The notes: generated by a model from the sequence alone, not told the origin. DNA of 36,685 nucleotides from Candidatus Auribacterota bacterium (GCA_026392035.1 JAPLCX010000060.1:1-36685); one strand, 5' to 3'; shown: positions 1 through 7,742, counted from the first letter of the stretch. Numbers and translations: made by a program.

Positions 1-1453
1 GGCGGATGCGGGAGAGGTCGTAGTTGTATGCGTCCATGAAGTGCATCCCGCCCACCATCATGGTGCGGAATGTCCTCGCGTTCTTCGCCCTCCCCACCTT
101 CTTGTCGAGCATCCCGTTCAGGGTGTGGAGGTACTTCGTGAAGGAGAGGCCGCGCGGGGCCCGGTCCTCGTGGTAGTGCCTCCGGAGCGAGTTCCACGCC
201 CTCATCTTCGCGAACGTCTTGAAGCGCGACTTCGCCGTCTTCCCCGCGAGGCGATTCATGTCCGTCACCAGCCCCTCGACGTCGATGAAGCGCGACATCG
301 GGATCGCCTTCCCCTCGTCGTCGATGACGAGGTAGGTGCAGAGGGTGCAGTGGGGGTGGCAGGTGAGGTTCGTGATCTCCTCGCCGCGCAGCGCCCCGAT
401 GAACTTCGAGAAGGGGCTCACGAAGGAGAGGGGGTAGAAGTCGCTGCGCTTCACGATCCCGGTCTGCCGCTCGAGGCCGAGCATAACGTCCGGGAGGGTG
501 ATCCGCTTCTCCATCCGCTCCGCGTGCGAGATGCGCCCCGTGAAGCAGACCGGCTGAAAGCTGATGGCCGCGATCACGTCCGCGTTCGCGATGGCGAAGC
601 GGAGGATGTCGCCCACCGCCCCGTCGTTCACCCCGCGCACGATCGTGCAGACGAGGGCGATCTTCATATCCGCCCTGCGGATGTTCTCGATCGCCTTTAT
701 CTTGACGTCGAGGAGCGGCTTCCCGCGCGTGACCTTATAGATCGCGTCGTCGAGGCCGTCGAACTGCAGGTAGATGGTGTGGAGCCCCGCCTCCTTCGCC
801 CGCATCGCGAAGTCGGGGTCGTTGAAGGAGATGCCGTTCGACGCGATCTGGATGTGGGAAAACCCCATCCGGCCCGCGAGCTTCATGATCTCGTGGAACT
901 GCGGGTGCAGGGTGGGCTCGCCGCCCGAGAACTGGATGATCCTCCCCGCCACCGGGCGCTCGTTCCGATAGGTCTGGAGCATCGCCGCGACCTGGTCGAG
1001 CGACGGCTCGTAGACGTAGCCGGTCACGTTGGCGTTGGCGAAGCAGATCGGACAGGTGAGGTTGCAGCGGTTGGTGAGGTCGATATTCCCCATGACGGTA
1101 TGGTTCAGGTGCATGCCGCAGAGGCCGCAGCTCGAGGGGCAATTCACCTCTCCCGTGACGTTGGGGTTGCTCACGCCGTAGCCGGTGTCAAAGGTCCAGC
1201 GCTCATTCCTCAGGTAGAGATCGACATCACCCCAGTAAATATCCCTGCACTCGCCGTGTTCGGGACAGGTCTTTCGCATCATGACCTTGCCATTTTCCTC
1301 ATACAGCTCCGCGGGGATGACCTTGAGGCACTGCGGGCAGAGCGACTGGATCGTTTTCGGCAGCCCTCTCTTCAATGGCTCCCTGGGATATCCTGCAAGC
1401 GTCTGGTCTCTTTCCTGGGTATCAATAGAATACGCTAAAGATGGCGTCCTCAC
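1..1453 (-). CDS. Radical SAM protein of the Tes/MJ0619 type, C-terminus cut by window edge
   Basis: The frame reads open from a GTG at 1453 to the window edge, giving 484 codons with no stop. A Shine-Dalgarno AAGGAGG lies about 8 bases upstream of the GTG. The N-terminus has a Cys pair (SLCPQC, residues 38-42) followed by TCPEHGEC, then NCPSSCGLCGMH near residue 105. The radical SAM cluster motif is C-x3-C-x2-C at C130, C134 and C137 (RCNLTCPIC), followed by the FSGGEPTLHP motif. A further Cys group (CHPHCTLC) lies in the C-terminal half. This arrangement matches the family containing archaeal tetraether lipid synthase Tes and MJ0619-type enzymes, which bind extra iron-sulfur clusters and act on unactivated carbons. 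The substrate here is unknown; lipid tail coupling or C-methylation are the known precedents. The + strand frame opposite is an antisense shadow. Confidence 0.85.
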   Translation of the reverse strand, partial: MRTPSLAYSIDTQERDQTLAGYPREPLKRGLPKTIQSLCPQCLKVIPAELYEENGKVMMRKTCPEHGECRDIYWGDVDLYLRNERWTFDTGYGVSNPNVTGEVNCPSSCGLCGMHLNHTVMGNIDLTNRCNLTCPICFANANVTGYVYEPSLDQVAAMLQTYRNERPVAGRIIQFSGGEPTLHPQFHEIMKLAGRMGFSHIQIASNGISFNDPDFAMRAKEAGLHTIYLQFDGLDDAIYKVTRGKPLLDVKIKAIENIRRADMKIALVCTIVRGVNDGAVGDILRFAIANADVIAAISFQPVCFTGRISHAERMEKRITLPDVMLGLERQTGIVKRSDFYPLSFVSPFSKFIGALRGEEITNLTCHPHCTLCTYLVIDDEGKAIPMSRFIDVEGLVTDMNRLAGKTAKSRFKTFAKMRAWNSLRRHYHEDRAPRGLSFTKYLHTLNGMLDKKVGRAKNARTFRTMMVGGMHFMDAYNYDLSRIR

Positions 1454-1489
1454 ACCAACCCTCCTTTTCTTGACTCCTTAAGGGGTGTA

Positions 1490-1519
1490 ATATTAGCTTA
1501 GTATATGCTCAAAAATCAA
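1490..1519 (-). promoter_or_regulatory. Candidate sigma-70 promoter for the radical SAM gene
   Basis: On the minus strand TTGATT (1519-1514) is followed after 18 bases by TAATAT (1495-1490). The start codon is about 37 bases downstream. Both boxes are imperfect, so this is only a plausible promoter. Confidence 0.35.
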
Positions 1520-1539
1520 GTTTAAACGGCCTTTTGGAG

Positions 1540-1560
1540 TAATGGGACAGTTATAGGGGG
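1540..1560. repeat. 21-bp repeat, inverted partner at 25345-25365
   Basis: The 21 bases beginning taatgggacag and ending in five G are the exact reverse complement of 25345-25365, nearly 24 kb away. Both copies are intergenic and next to other repeats. They look like fragments or ends of the same interspersed element. Confidence 0.6.
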
Positions 1561-1561
1561 G

Positions 1562-1720
1562 CAAATGTGATATTACTGTGGTGTAGGGGCACGATTCCCG
1601 TCTGGAGCCGGGCAGGTATAGCGCTTGCCCGTAAGGGCCCGGGTTCGATAAAACTTGTCCTGAGCGGAGCCGAAGGATCGAACCACTACAGATTTATACC
1701 TCCCATAACTGGTGTGTCCC
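1562..1720. other. Intergenic stretch with nested palindromes, no gene seen
   Basis: No convincing gene is visible. An 8-bp inverted pair, ggttcgat (1642-1649) and atcgaacc (1677-1684), encloses a cttgtcctgagc...gccgaagg core that itself resembles a commonly interspersed bacterial repeat. A 70-80 codon frame can be drawn on each strand, but both are low complexity or repeat-derived. Confidence 0.5.
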
Positions 1721-1825
1721 CGGTGTTCGCGCGAGATGCGGATCGTCGCGCTGATCGACGACCGGGCGGTGATCGAGCGCATCCTGCGCCATCTCGGCCT
1801 GCAGGGTAACTGGGGTCAAACCTGA
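1721..1825 (+). pseudogene. Remnant of the C-terminus of an IS91-like (Y2) transposase
   Basis: The frame containing the ATG at 1736 translates as MRIVALIDDRAVIERILRHL followed by GL. This resembles the peptide following the last Cys pair of IS91/IS801-like transposases (typically CGGRMRV-IA-I-DP-VI--IL-HLGL). Homology stops near 1801. The remaining residues and the TGA at 1823-1825 come from the inverted repeat of the adjoining element at 1812. The upstream part of the transposase is missing. This appears to be a relic into or beside which the RAYT element inserted. The assignment rests on recognition of a short motif. Confidence 0.45.
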
Positions 1826-2898
1826 GCAGTGGATTTCAGAGCGATGACGCAACCTTGTCGAAGCGCTTCTTCAATAGTTTATCACGCTCAAAATTATCTT
1901 GAAATCTCTTGCGGCTCTTGTACATCCCGCTCACGCATATTCCCCCCAATTGTTCTCCTATTGCCCTCAGGCTCTTTTCCCTTACACCGAATCGGCAACT
2001 GAGTTCTATAAGCATTAGCCGCGCCTCTCTGTGTCTTGCTCTCTTCTTCACTATATCTGCTGGCTTTAGACTATATTCGTCTGCTACTTTCTGCGCTATC
2101 TCAGCAACTGTGTGACTCGCCAATAGTTCTCCCAACCTGCTGAATTCCTTGTCCTCTTGCTTGCCTTCAATGAAGTGTTCATAAATCCACTCTATGAATT
2201 TAGGAGTGCCCAAGACAATCCCGGCCTTCCTTGCTTGAAGCGGACTTCTGATAGCTTCTTTCAGCCCGTCCAGAACAAATCTCTGGTAAAGCTTTGGGCC
2301 TTCTTTGGCCCCTCCCCCTATCATGCCCAGGATCATATCCTGATGAAGAAAGATCGGCGCCTTCTTCTTCCCTATATAAGCCGGGTAACTGCTCCATGGA
2401 TACCTGTTCAAAAGCCCGACTTTTTCCCCTAACGGGATATCCTTCAGCTTCTTGAGCCTGACAGGATTCAGGTGCAGGTAACGACTCAACTCCAGTAGAT
2501 ATGCGTCCGCATCCACCAGAATAGCTTTGTATCTTCCCTGAAAAAGGTGGCCCGAGCGTCGATGTCGCCGATTGAAATAGACGGTATATGAGGTGTTGAA
2601 CCGCTGCATGAAGCGGCTCAGATTAGCCAGAGGCGTATTCAATAAAAAGTGGAAGTGATTGCTCATCATACAGTAGCAATGCACTTCCACCTGAAATGCC
2701 CAGCAGCTTTCTTCCAGGATATCTAAAAATCTTCCCCGATCATGATCATCGCGAAAGATCGACGTTCGTTCATTACCTCTACTGGTAACATGGTACCATG
2801 CATCGGAAAATTGCACTCGCAGTGACCTGGCCATGATGAATGTTATGACAACTATACCTTCTTTTCAACAATAATGTCCACTGCTCAGGTTTGACCCC
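1812..2898. mobile_element. RAYT-type element bounded by perfect 22-bp inverted repeats
   Basis: Bases 1812-1833 (ggggtcaaacctgagc...) and 2877-2898 are exact 22-bp inverted copies. They enclose only the IS200/RAYT-like transposase gene, giving a unit of 1087 bp. The repeat stops 2 bases beyond the transposase stop codon on one side and 42 bases upstream of its start on the other. No target-site duplication is evident. HUH transposases normally recognise subterminal hairpins rather than terminal inverted repeats, so the perfect inverted pair is more likely a REP-like pair placed head to head around the gene. Confidence 0.75.
1836..2834 (-). CDS. REP-associated tyrosine transposase (RAYT, Y1_Tnp/IS200-like)
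   Basis: 332 residues. The N-terminal Y1 transposase domain begins ARSLRVQFSDAWYHVTSRGN. The metal-binding HUH motif is H60-F-H62 within CMMSNHFHFLL. The GHLFQGRYKA strand follows near residue 96, and the likely catalytic tyrosine is Y119 in SRYLHLNPVR. Residues about 250-320 form a basic helical region resembling the DnaA C-terminal DNA-binding fold that many RAYT proteins carry (AEIAQKVADEY, then MLIELSCRFGVREKSLRAIG). The protein nicks and joins single-stranded DNA at hairpin repeats. Its length is normal for long RAYTs and the frame is intact, so the enzyme may be active. Perfect 22-bp inverted repeats flank it. Confidence 0.9.
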   Translation of the reverse strand: MARSLRVQFSDAWYHVTSRGNERTSIFRDDHDRGRFLDILEESCWAFQVEVHCYCMMSNHFHFLLNTPLANLSRFMQRFNTSYTVYFNRRHRRSGHLFQGRYKAILVDADAYLLELSRYLHLNPVRLKKLKDIPLGEKVGLLNRYPWSSYPAYIGKKKAPIFLHQDMILGMIGGGAKEGPKLYQRFVLDGLKEAIRSPLQARKAGIVLGTPKFIEWIYEHFIEGKQEDKEFSRLGELLASHTVAEIAQKVADEYSLKPADIVKKRARHREARLMLIELSCRFGVREKSLRAIGEQLGGICVSGMYKSRKRFQDNFERDKLLKKRFDKVASSL

Positions 2899-2932
2899 CT
2901 TTATGTCTAAACGGGGAGATGGAGATTTAAAA

Positions 2933-3679
2933 TTATCCGGATTTGATTGCGCAGCATTTTTTATATTTCTTGCCGCTGCCGCAAGAGCATAGTTCATTTG
3001 GATATATTTTTCTGGCTTCATTTCTGACTGGTTCCGATTTGGGTATGGGAGGGGCAAGTTGTTGAAATCCAACAGAAGGAGCCCGATATACAAACTGTGT
3101 TTGACCATTCCTATTTGTTATTGCAAAATCACCATAACCAATTATATCCATGCCTATTAATACATCCGCCCCGCCGCTTATCTCTCCTTGAGTGACTTTC
3201 ACAAAAGGGCTCATGACGGATTTTTGTGATGCTTATACCAGTCAGAACGAACACAATTCGCCACAAACGGCCTTATTTTTCGCATAAATCACGTTGTTTG
3301 CTTTTGTCCAGTATCTCCCAAGATAATAGGAGATTGGTTTTTCATCTTTCACAAAATTCCGTCATGAGCCCACAAAAGTAAAAGCGACTTTATTTGGCAA
3401 ACCGATATTAACGATATATTGAAACCTTCTATCTTTTCCTCCACCGTGACATACATCAACAACCCCTATTGGTTGTAAGCCTAGAGCAGTAACAACTGCA
3501 CTTGAAATGACCGAATTCGTAGCCCCGGTATCCCAAATAGCTTGATATGGGGTATGTTCTGGATGTTGGTCTGTGGATATTGTTCGGGGATCAAATGCTT
3601 TGGCAATCAATACGGGGCTGGATAATACTCTAGCGCGCCTCGGATAACTCGCACTAAAGCATTTTACTTCCATTGGCAT
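2933..3679 (-). pseudogene. Retropepsin-like aspartic protease with C-terminal SEC-C motif, split by a MITE
   Basis: The first half (3679 to 3364) has the aspartic protease active-site signature WDTGATNSVIS with D50 as the catalytic Asp. The second half (3207 to 2933) continues with ADVLIGMDIIGYGDFAITN, the usual second conserved block of single-domain retropepsin-like proteases, and ends in a SEC-C zinc motif (CSCGSGKKYKKCC). Between them lies a 163-bp element flanked by 8-bp direct repeats. It introduces a TGA just after GGCTCA. Removing the element and one 8-bp copy joins VAFTFV to KVTQGEIS in frame and yields 191 codons plus stop. The gene is therefore a recent insertional mutant. A truncated N-terminal 105-residue product keeps the catalytic Asp. 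It follows a small gene at 3688-3933 by 8 bases. Confidence 0.85.
3208..3370. mobile_element. 163-bp MITE with 22-bp terminal inverted repeats and 8-bp target duplication
   Basis: The ends begin ggctcatgacgga on both strands. The inverted repeats extend about 22 bases with a single mismatch (tttttgtga against attttgtga). Direct repeats cacaaaag at 3200-3207 and 3371-3378 are the target duplication. The interior is AT-rich and has no coding capacity, so a transposase must act in trans. An 8-bp duplication and GG-initial ends occur in several families, including ISL3 and IS1595, but the family cannot be fixed from this window. Confidence 0.88.
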
Positions 3680-3687
3680 CTCAATGG

Positions 3688-3933
3688 CTACACATATATT
3701 ATTCTTGAATTATAAGTCTGAGTATATTCTTCATCGCCCGGGGTACATTTCTGGACTAAGAAAGTTCCAATGGCATGTTGCTTGGCCGTTTCTTTAACTG
3801 CCGCTTCTTCGGAATCATAATCACCGATAACGGCACAATTCTTAATAACAATTACTCTGCCGTTATATTTATCCACTAATTCCCTTTGGTGATCAATGTA
3901 GTATTGGAACTCTTTTTCCAAATCCGTCTTCAT
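3688..3933 (-). CDS. Small DUF5678-like protein, partner of the adjacent protease gene
   Basis: 81 residues from the ATG at 3933, chosen because a purine-rich GGCGGGGGAA Shine-Dalgarno lies just before it. A longer frame upstream lacks one. The protein begins MKTDLEKEFQYYIDHQ, then KYNGRVIVIKNCAVIGDYDS, followed by a conserved-looking ETAKQHAIGTFLVQKC. This pattern (an acidic helix, then a short beta-sheet with a DSEEAA turn) matches small DUF5678-type proteins. It is soluble, with no signal peptide. Its stop is 8 bases before the protease start, so the two are very likely co-transcribed. A role as inhibitor, adaptor or substrate of the protease is possible but unproven. Confidence 0.7.
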   Translation of the reverse strand: MKTDLEKEFQYYIDHQRELVDKYNGRVIVIKNCAVIGDYDSEEAAVKETAKQHAIGTFLVQKCTPGDEEYTQTYNSRIIYV

Positions 3934-4153
3934 GTTTCCCCCGCCAGTTTTCCCAGAAACTATTCTCCATATAAAGTGTAGCATATGTCAACCCCTTTTT
4001 CGCGTTTATTCGCTCTTATTTTATATGATCTACATAACGACATAACTGTGACAATTTCTATTACCCTAAAGCCAATCATTACTTGGTGAAATTCAAAAAA
4101 TTCAAACTGGCCCACTACCGAAAACCCTCTATCGTTTACTCACCCGGAAGCTT

Positions 4154-4990
4154 ATGATAAGCTACTCGTTATTCATGAAAATGATGCTCCTGCTGTTTTT
4201 GGTCATAATGCTGTTTATCACAGGCTGTGCGGTCTACACACCCCGACCTACAGCTCATAAAATGCCTATATATCAGAGCGCCTCGATCGAGCGGCTCCTG
4301 AAGCGCCTCTCCACCGGCTCATCAACTGTCACCAACATCAAAGCCGATTTCTCGGCATCGATAACCGACCTCAAGAACATCACCACGCAGTCCTGCAGCG
4401 GCATACTGGCCATGGCGAAGCCCGACAAGCTCAGGATGAGAGGGAGCAAGGCCATGCTTCCGACGCTGTTTGATCTCCTCTACGATGGAAACCAGCTCAC
4501 GCTCTTTGTCCCACGCGACAAAACAGTGTATCGGTCTGCGCGCAACGCCGAGAGCATTCGGCGGGGGCTGACCGGCGTGAGCTTCTTCACGGATATCTTT
4601 TTTGGCAATGAGGGTGAGCAGGGAAGCCTCCATTTTCTTGAAACCTCGACCTCTCAGTACACGGTCTACTCGGTTGTCCTGCTCAAGGGGAATCCCAGGC
4701 TATTAAAAAAAGTGTATTTTGAGAGAGCGAACCTTTTCCCTGTACGCTACCAGTATTTTGATGGCGAGGGAACGCTCACATGCGATATCAGATGCAGCGA
4801 TTTTTTTGTGCCCCTGGCCGGAGCAGAAGCCATCCCACGGGAGATCGCACTCGAGGCCCCGCCGGGAGAGAACAAAATCGTGCTGACGCTCACGGATGTC
4901 CGGCTCAACAGCCATTTGAATCCTGAGCTGTTTACCTTCGCCATGCCTGCTGACGCCAACGTGCGTCCGCTCGAGGAGTACGCGCGATGA
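4154..4990 (+). CDS. LolB-like / DUF4292-type outer-membrane lipoprotein
   Basis: 278 residues. A hydrophobic signal (MKMMLLLFLVIMLF) ends in the lipobox LFITGC, so Cys at about residue 25 is the likely lipidated residue. The mature part begins with an acyl-carrier-like fold: IKADFSASITDLKN, then SCSGILAMAKPDKLRMRG and LYDGNQLTLFVPRDKTVY. That is the pattern of LolA/LolB-superfamily half-barrels that hold lipid chains. The ATG at 4154 has GGAAG seven bases upstream. The stop overlaps the next gene (ATGA at 4987), so translation is coupled to the ABC permease. Context suggests an acceptor or anchor for lipoproteins at the outer membrane. DUF4292-type lipoproteins with other roles remain possible. 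Confidence 0.75.
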   Translation: MISYSLFMKMMLLLFLVIMLFITGCAVYTPRPTAHKMPIYQSASIERLLKRLSTGSSTVTNIKADFSASITDLKNITTQSCSGILAMAKPDKLRMRGSKAMLPTLFDLLYDGNQLTLFVPRDKTVYRSARNAESIRRGLTGVSFFTDIFFGNEGEQGSLHFLETSTSQYTVYSVVLLKGNPRLLKKVYFERANLFPVRYQYFDGEGTLTCDIRCSDFFVPLAGAEAIPREIALEAPPGENKIVLTLTDVRLNSHLNPELFTFAMPADANVRPLEEYAR

Positions 4991-6090
4991 CGAGCTTTGT
5001 CTGGGCCAATGTGCGCCACCGCAAGACCAGGAGCCTTCTCTGCGTCGTGGCCGTGGGCATCGGCATCGCACTCCTGCTCGTCCTCAGCGGCCTCTGCCGC
5101 GGCATGATCGCTGAATCGGCCCAGAGGATGAGGAACACGGGGGCGAGCATCATCGTCCAGCCGCGCAGCGCCTCGGGACTCCTCGCGTTCAAGGGGAGCA
5201 GCCTGCCGGTCAGGTATGGCCCCGAGCTCGCGCAGATTCCCGGCGTCACTGCCGCATGCCCGGTGCTCACCTGGACGACCACGATCGAAAAGGTCATCTA
5301 CGTGATCTACGGGGTGGACCTGAAGAGCTACGAAGCGGTCGGCGGACGGCTCCAGCTCGTCGAGGGCCGGCCATGGAGAGACACGCACGAGCTCCTCCTG
5401 GATACGAGGCTCGCGGGCGCCAATGGTTACAAGGTCGGGGACAAAATACCGCTCCTCGGCGCGCACTTCACCGTCGCCGGCATTTTCAAGAGCGGGGTGG
5501 GCGCACGGGTCTATGTCCCGATCGAGACGCTCCAGACGTCGCTGCACCTTGAGGGGATGTGCTCGCTCTTTTTTCTGAAAACGAACACGGGCGAGGCGCA
5601 CATCGTCACAGACACCGCCGGGCAAATCGAACGCCGGTTTCCCGCGCTGAGGGCGAATGCCCTCGACCGCTACGAGGACGTCATGGTGAACGAGGTGACG
5701 GGTCTCAATGAATTCTTCGGCGTCATCACCTCGACGGCGCTCGTCATCAGCTTCCTCGTCATCCTCCTCACCATGTACACCACGATCATCGAGAGGACCC
5801 GCGAAATCGGCATCCTCCGCTCGCTGGGCGCGACGAAGGCGTATATCATCCGCATGGTCATCAAGGAATCCGTCCTCCTCTGCGCCATGGGCGTCGTTGC
5901 GGGTTCGGCGTTCACCTCGCTCGCGCGCTTCTGGATTGCGGCCTACCACCCGCTGCTCACCATGGAGATCACCGCCGCCGGTTTTTTGCGCGCCGCTGCA
6001 CTGGGCGTGGCGGGCGGCGTACTCGGGGCGCTTTATCCCGGCTTCAGGGCGGCCCGCATTGATCCCGTAGAGGCATTGACGTATGAATAG
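4987..6090 (+). CDS. FtsX/MacB-type ABC transporter permease (LolC/E-like role likely)
   Basis: 367 residues with the MacB/FtsX topology. There is one N-terminal membrane segment (about 14-38, LLCVVAVGIGIALLLVLSG), a periplasmic domain of about 200 residues, then three C-terminal segments (about 245-275, 290-320 and 330-360). The C-terminus ends in the coupling sequence GALYPGFRAARIDPVEALTYE, typical of this family, and ERTREIGILRSLGATKAYI is the cytoplasmic coupling helix. The gene overlaps the lipoprotein gene upstream by 4 bases and the ATPase gene downstream by 8. A single permease would act as a homodimer. The neighbouring lolA and LolB-like genes favour lipoprotein release, but a MacB-like efflux role is not excluded. 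Confidence 0.87.
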   Translation: MTSFVWANVRHRKTRSLLCVVAVGIGIALLLVLSGLCRGMIAESAQRMRNTGASIIVQPRSASGLLAFKGSSLPVRYGPELAQIPGVTAACPVLTWTTTIEKVIYVIYGVDLKSYEAVGGRLQLVEGRPWRDTHELLLDTRLAGANGYKVGDKIPLLGAHFTVAGIFKSGVGARVYVPIETLQTSLHLEGMCSLFFLKTNTGEAHIVTDTAGQIERRFPALRANALDRYEDVMVNEVTGLNEFFGVITSTALVISFLVILLTMYTTIIERTREIGILRSLGATKAYIIRMVIKESVLLCAMGVVAGSAFTSLARFWIAAYHPLLTMEITAAGFLRAAALGVAGGVLGALYPGFRAARIDPVEALTYE

Positions 6091-6766
6091 CGCGATTCCC
6101 CAGGATTTTATATCGGTAGCCGGCCTCTGCAAGATATACCACACCGGAGGTGAAGACGTTCACGCGCTGGACAATGTCTCCCTGGGCGTGAAGAGGGGCG
6201 AGTTCCTCTCAATCGTCGGGCCATCGGGGTGCGGGAAATCGACCCTCCTCTACGTGCTCGGCGGCCTCACCACCCCCAGCACGGGGTCGGTCCGGATCGG
6301 GGGGAAAGAGATCTGCGACCTCTCGGATGCTTCGATCTCCCACCTCAGGGGGGTACTGACCGGCTTTGTGTTCCAGCGTTTCAATCTCCTGCCCACGCTC
6401 ACAATCTATGAGAACATCGCCCTCGCCCAGAAAATCAGGGGGACAGGGGTGCAGGGGAAGGAGCACATTGGCGAAATGCTCGAACGGGTGGGTCTGGGCG
6501 GCAAGAAGGGCCGGAGGCCATCTGAACTCTCGATGGGAGAGCAGCAGCGCGCGGCGATCGCCCGCGCCGTGGTGCACCGCCCCGCGATCCTCCTTGCCGA
6601 TGAGCCCACCGGGAACCTCGACTCCGCCAACTCGGAGGCGATCATCAATCTCTTCATCGAGATGCACCGCGAACTCCGGCAGACAATCCTGCTTGTGACA
6701 CACAACAGCGACATCGCCAGCGTAGCAGGCAGGGTGGTCCGGATGAGGGATGGGAGGATCGAATAG
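6083..6766 (+). CDS. ABC transporter ATPase, LolD/MacB family
   Basis: 227 residues, the normal length for LolD. Walker A is GPSGCGKST (46-54), the Q-loop is VFQRFNLLPTLT (about 94-105), the signature is LSMGEQQRAAIARA (about 148) and Walker B is ILLADEPTGNLDSAN. The H-loop is LLVTHNSDIA. The signature has SMGEQ where most family members have SGGQQ, a mild variation. It overlaps the permease by 8 bases and should power it from the cytoplasm. The next genes on the same strand are 300 bases away behind repeats, so this may be the end of the first transcript. Confidence 0.92.
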   Translation: MNSAIPQDFISVAGLCKIYHTGGEDVHALDNVSLGVKRGEFLSIVGPSGCGKSTLLYVLGGLTTPSTGSVRIGGKEICDLSDASISHLRGVLTGFVFQRFNLLPTLTIYENIALAQKIRGTGVQGKEHIGEMLERVGLGGKKGRRPSELSMGEQQRAAIARAVVHRPAILLADEPTGNLDSANSEAIINLFIEMHRELRQTILLVTHNSDIASVAGRVVRMRDGRIE

Positions 6767-6789
6767 CGATCAATATTCCACCACGGACT

Positions 6790-6805
6790 TGCCTGCCGGC
6801 AGGCA
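6790..6805. repeat. Palindrome TGCCTGCCGGCAGGCA
   Basis: A perfect 16-base palindrome embedded in cacggac...ggcacggagagcacggag. A second copy of its 14-base core (GCCTGCCGGCAGGC) is at 14603-14616. Both sit inside A/C/G-rich short repeats, suggesting a recurring small insertion element. Confidence 0.6.
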
Positions 6806-6851
6806 GGGGCACGGAGAGCACGGAGACTTTTAAAACAGTAACAACAGTTTC

Positions 6852-6992
6852 TAGTGTCTTGTCACGGAAATTCCTAGCATATGTCTGTCATCGCGAGCGA
6901 AAGCGAAGCGATCTCAACATATTGGCAATCATGAGATTGCTTCGTCGCTACGCTCCTCGCAATGACAGGACTTTTGAATGCTACTTCCGAGG
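6852..6992. mobile_element. MITE copy 1 (inverted relative to copy at 30801-30951)
   Basis: From ctagtgtcttgtcacgg to ttccgag this stretch matches the reverse complement of the copy at 30.8-30.95 kb over about 140 bases with one visible mismatch. The far end differs (ggtggtt instead of the terminal repeat), so this copy is truncated at one end. Its core is a long imperfect hairpin of the tcatcgcgagcgaaagcgaagcgatctc / gagattgcttcg...cgcaatgaca type. It fills most of the 312-base gap between the ATPase gene and the next gene. Confidence 0.8.
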
Positions 6993-7090
6993 TGGTTAAA
7001 TTTAATCCGCTTAATCTGGGTAATCCGCGGTTTGTCTTTTGAACATCAGCCTTCGTAGCGAGGAATAATCATGCAGAGTTGCTCCATTTT

Positions 7091-7741
7091 ATGAATACTT
7101 CTTCCCGCAACATATCGGCGGTGCGCTGGTTTGTCGGCTTCGCGATCTTCATCGCCATACTCTGCCTCGCCCTTCTCTGGGCCCGCTCCGCCGGCAGGCG
7201 ATCCCTCACTCATCTGATTTTTTTCATCATCTACGTGAGTTGCGCGTGCCAGTTCTGCCCCCTCAATATTATCTGGATATTCATCTGGATCGCGCGTGAG
7301 TACAACCCCTTTCTCATCGCCCTGCTCGGCTCCCTGGCAACGTGTGTGGCGAATCTCCACGACTACTACATACTCAACTCCCTCATGAGATGGGACCGGC
7401 TGGGGAGAGCAAAGGATTCCCACTGGTACAAGCGGTGGGCGGAATGGTTCTCGCGGTGTCCATTCTGGACGCTGGTCGTCGCCAACTTTCTCCCCCTCCC
7501 CATTGACGTGCCGCGCCTGCTCGCGATCTCAACCGGCTACAGCCGTATTCCCTTCACCGCCGCGACCCTCGTGGGGCGCTATCCGCGCTACCTGATTTTG
7601 ACAATTTATGGGTACCAGTGCAAACCCTCCATCCGCACCATTGTGATCATCTTGATCGTCACCGCGGTGATACCTCTGACCATTAAACTAGTTCAGAAGC
7701 TGATCAATAAACCAGGCCGCACAAAAAGGGAGAACACCTGA
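7091..7741 (+). CDS. VTT/DedA-like (SNARE-associated) inner-membrane protein
   Basis: About 216 residues from the ATG at 7091; a TTG at 7079 is an alternative start. Membrane segments are visible at residues about 12-30, 40-75 and 105-125, with another from about 170. The segment FWTLVVANFLPLPIDVPRLL and the following ISTGYSRIPFTAATLVGRYPRY correspond to the conserved VTT region with the GR-P-RY end. VTT/DedA proteins move or scramble lipids across membranes, which fits the neighbouring lipoprotein-transport genes. The stop is one base before the lolA start. A 7-codon frame with a GAGGA site (ATG 7071) ends with TGA overlapping the ATG at 7091, which might provide translational coupling. Confidence 0.7.
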   Translation: MNTSSRNISAVRWFVGFAIFIAILCLALLWARSAGRRSLTHLIFFIIYVSCACQFCPLNIIWIFIWIAREYNPFLIALLGSLATCVANLHDYYILNSLMRWDRLGRAKDSHWYKRWAEWFSRCPFWTLVVANFLPLPIDVPRLLAISTGYSRIPFTAATLVGRYPRYLILTIYGYQCKPSIRTIVIILIVTAVIPLTIKLVQKLINKPGRTKRENT

Positions 7742-7742
7742 T

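Noticed and set aside
41-1438. Long + strand open frame opposite the radical SAM gene
   Set aside because: Codon-aligned antisense of a clearly homologous gene; its residues are Arg/Asp/Glu/His-rich low-complexity, as expected of an antisense frame in GC-rich DNA.
4747-6144. 465-codon minus-strand frame over the ABC genes
   Set aside because: Antisense shadow; the + strand has a coherent, motif-bearing operon.
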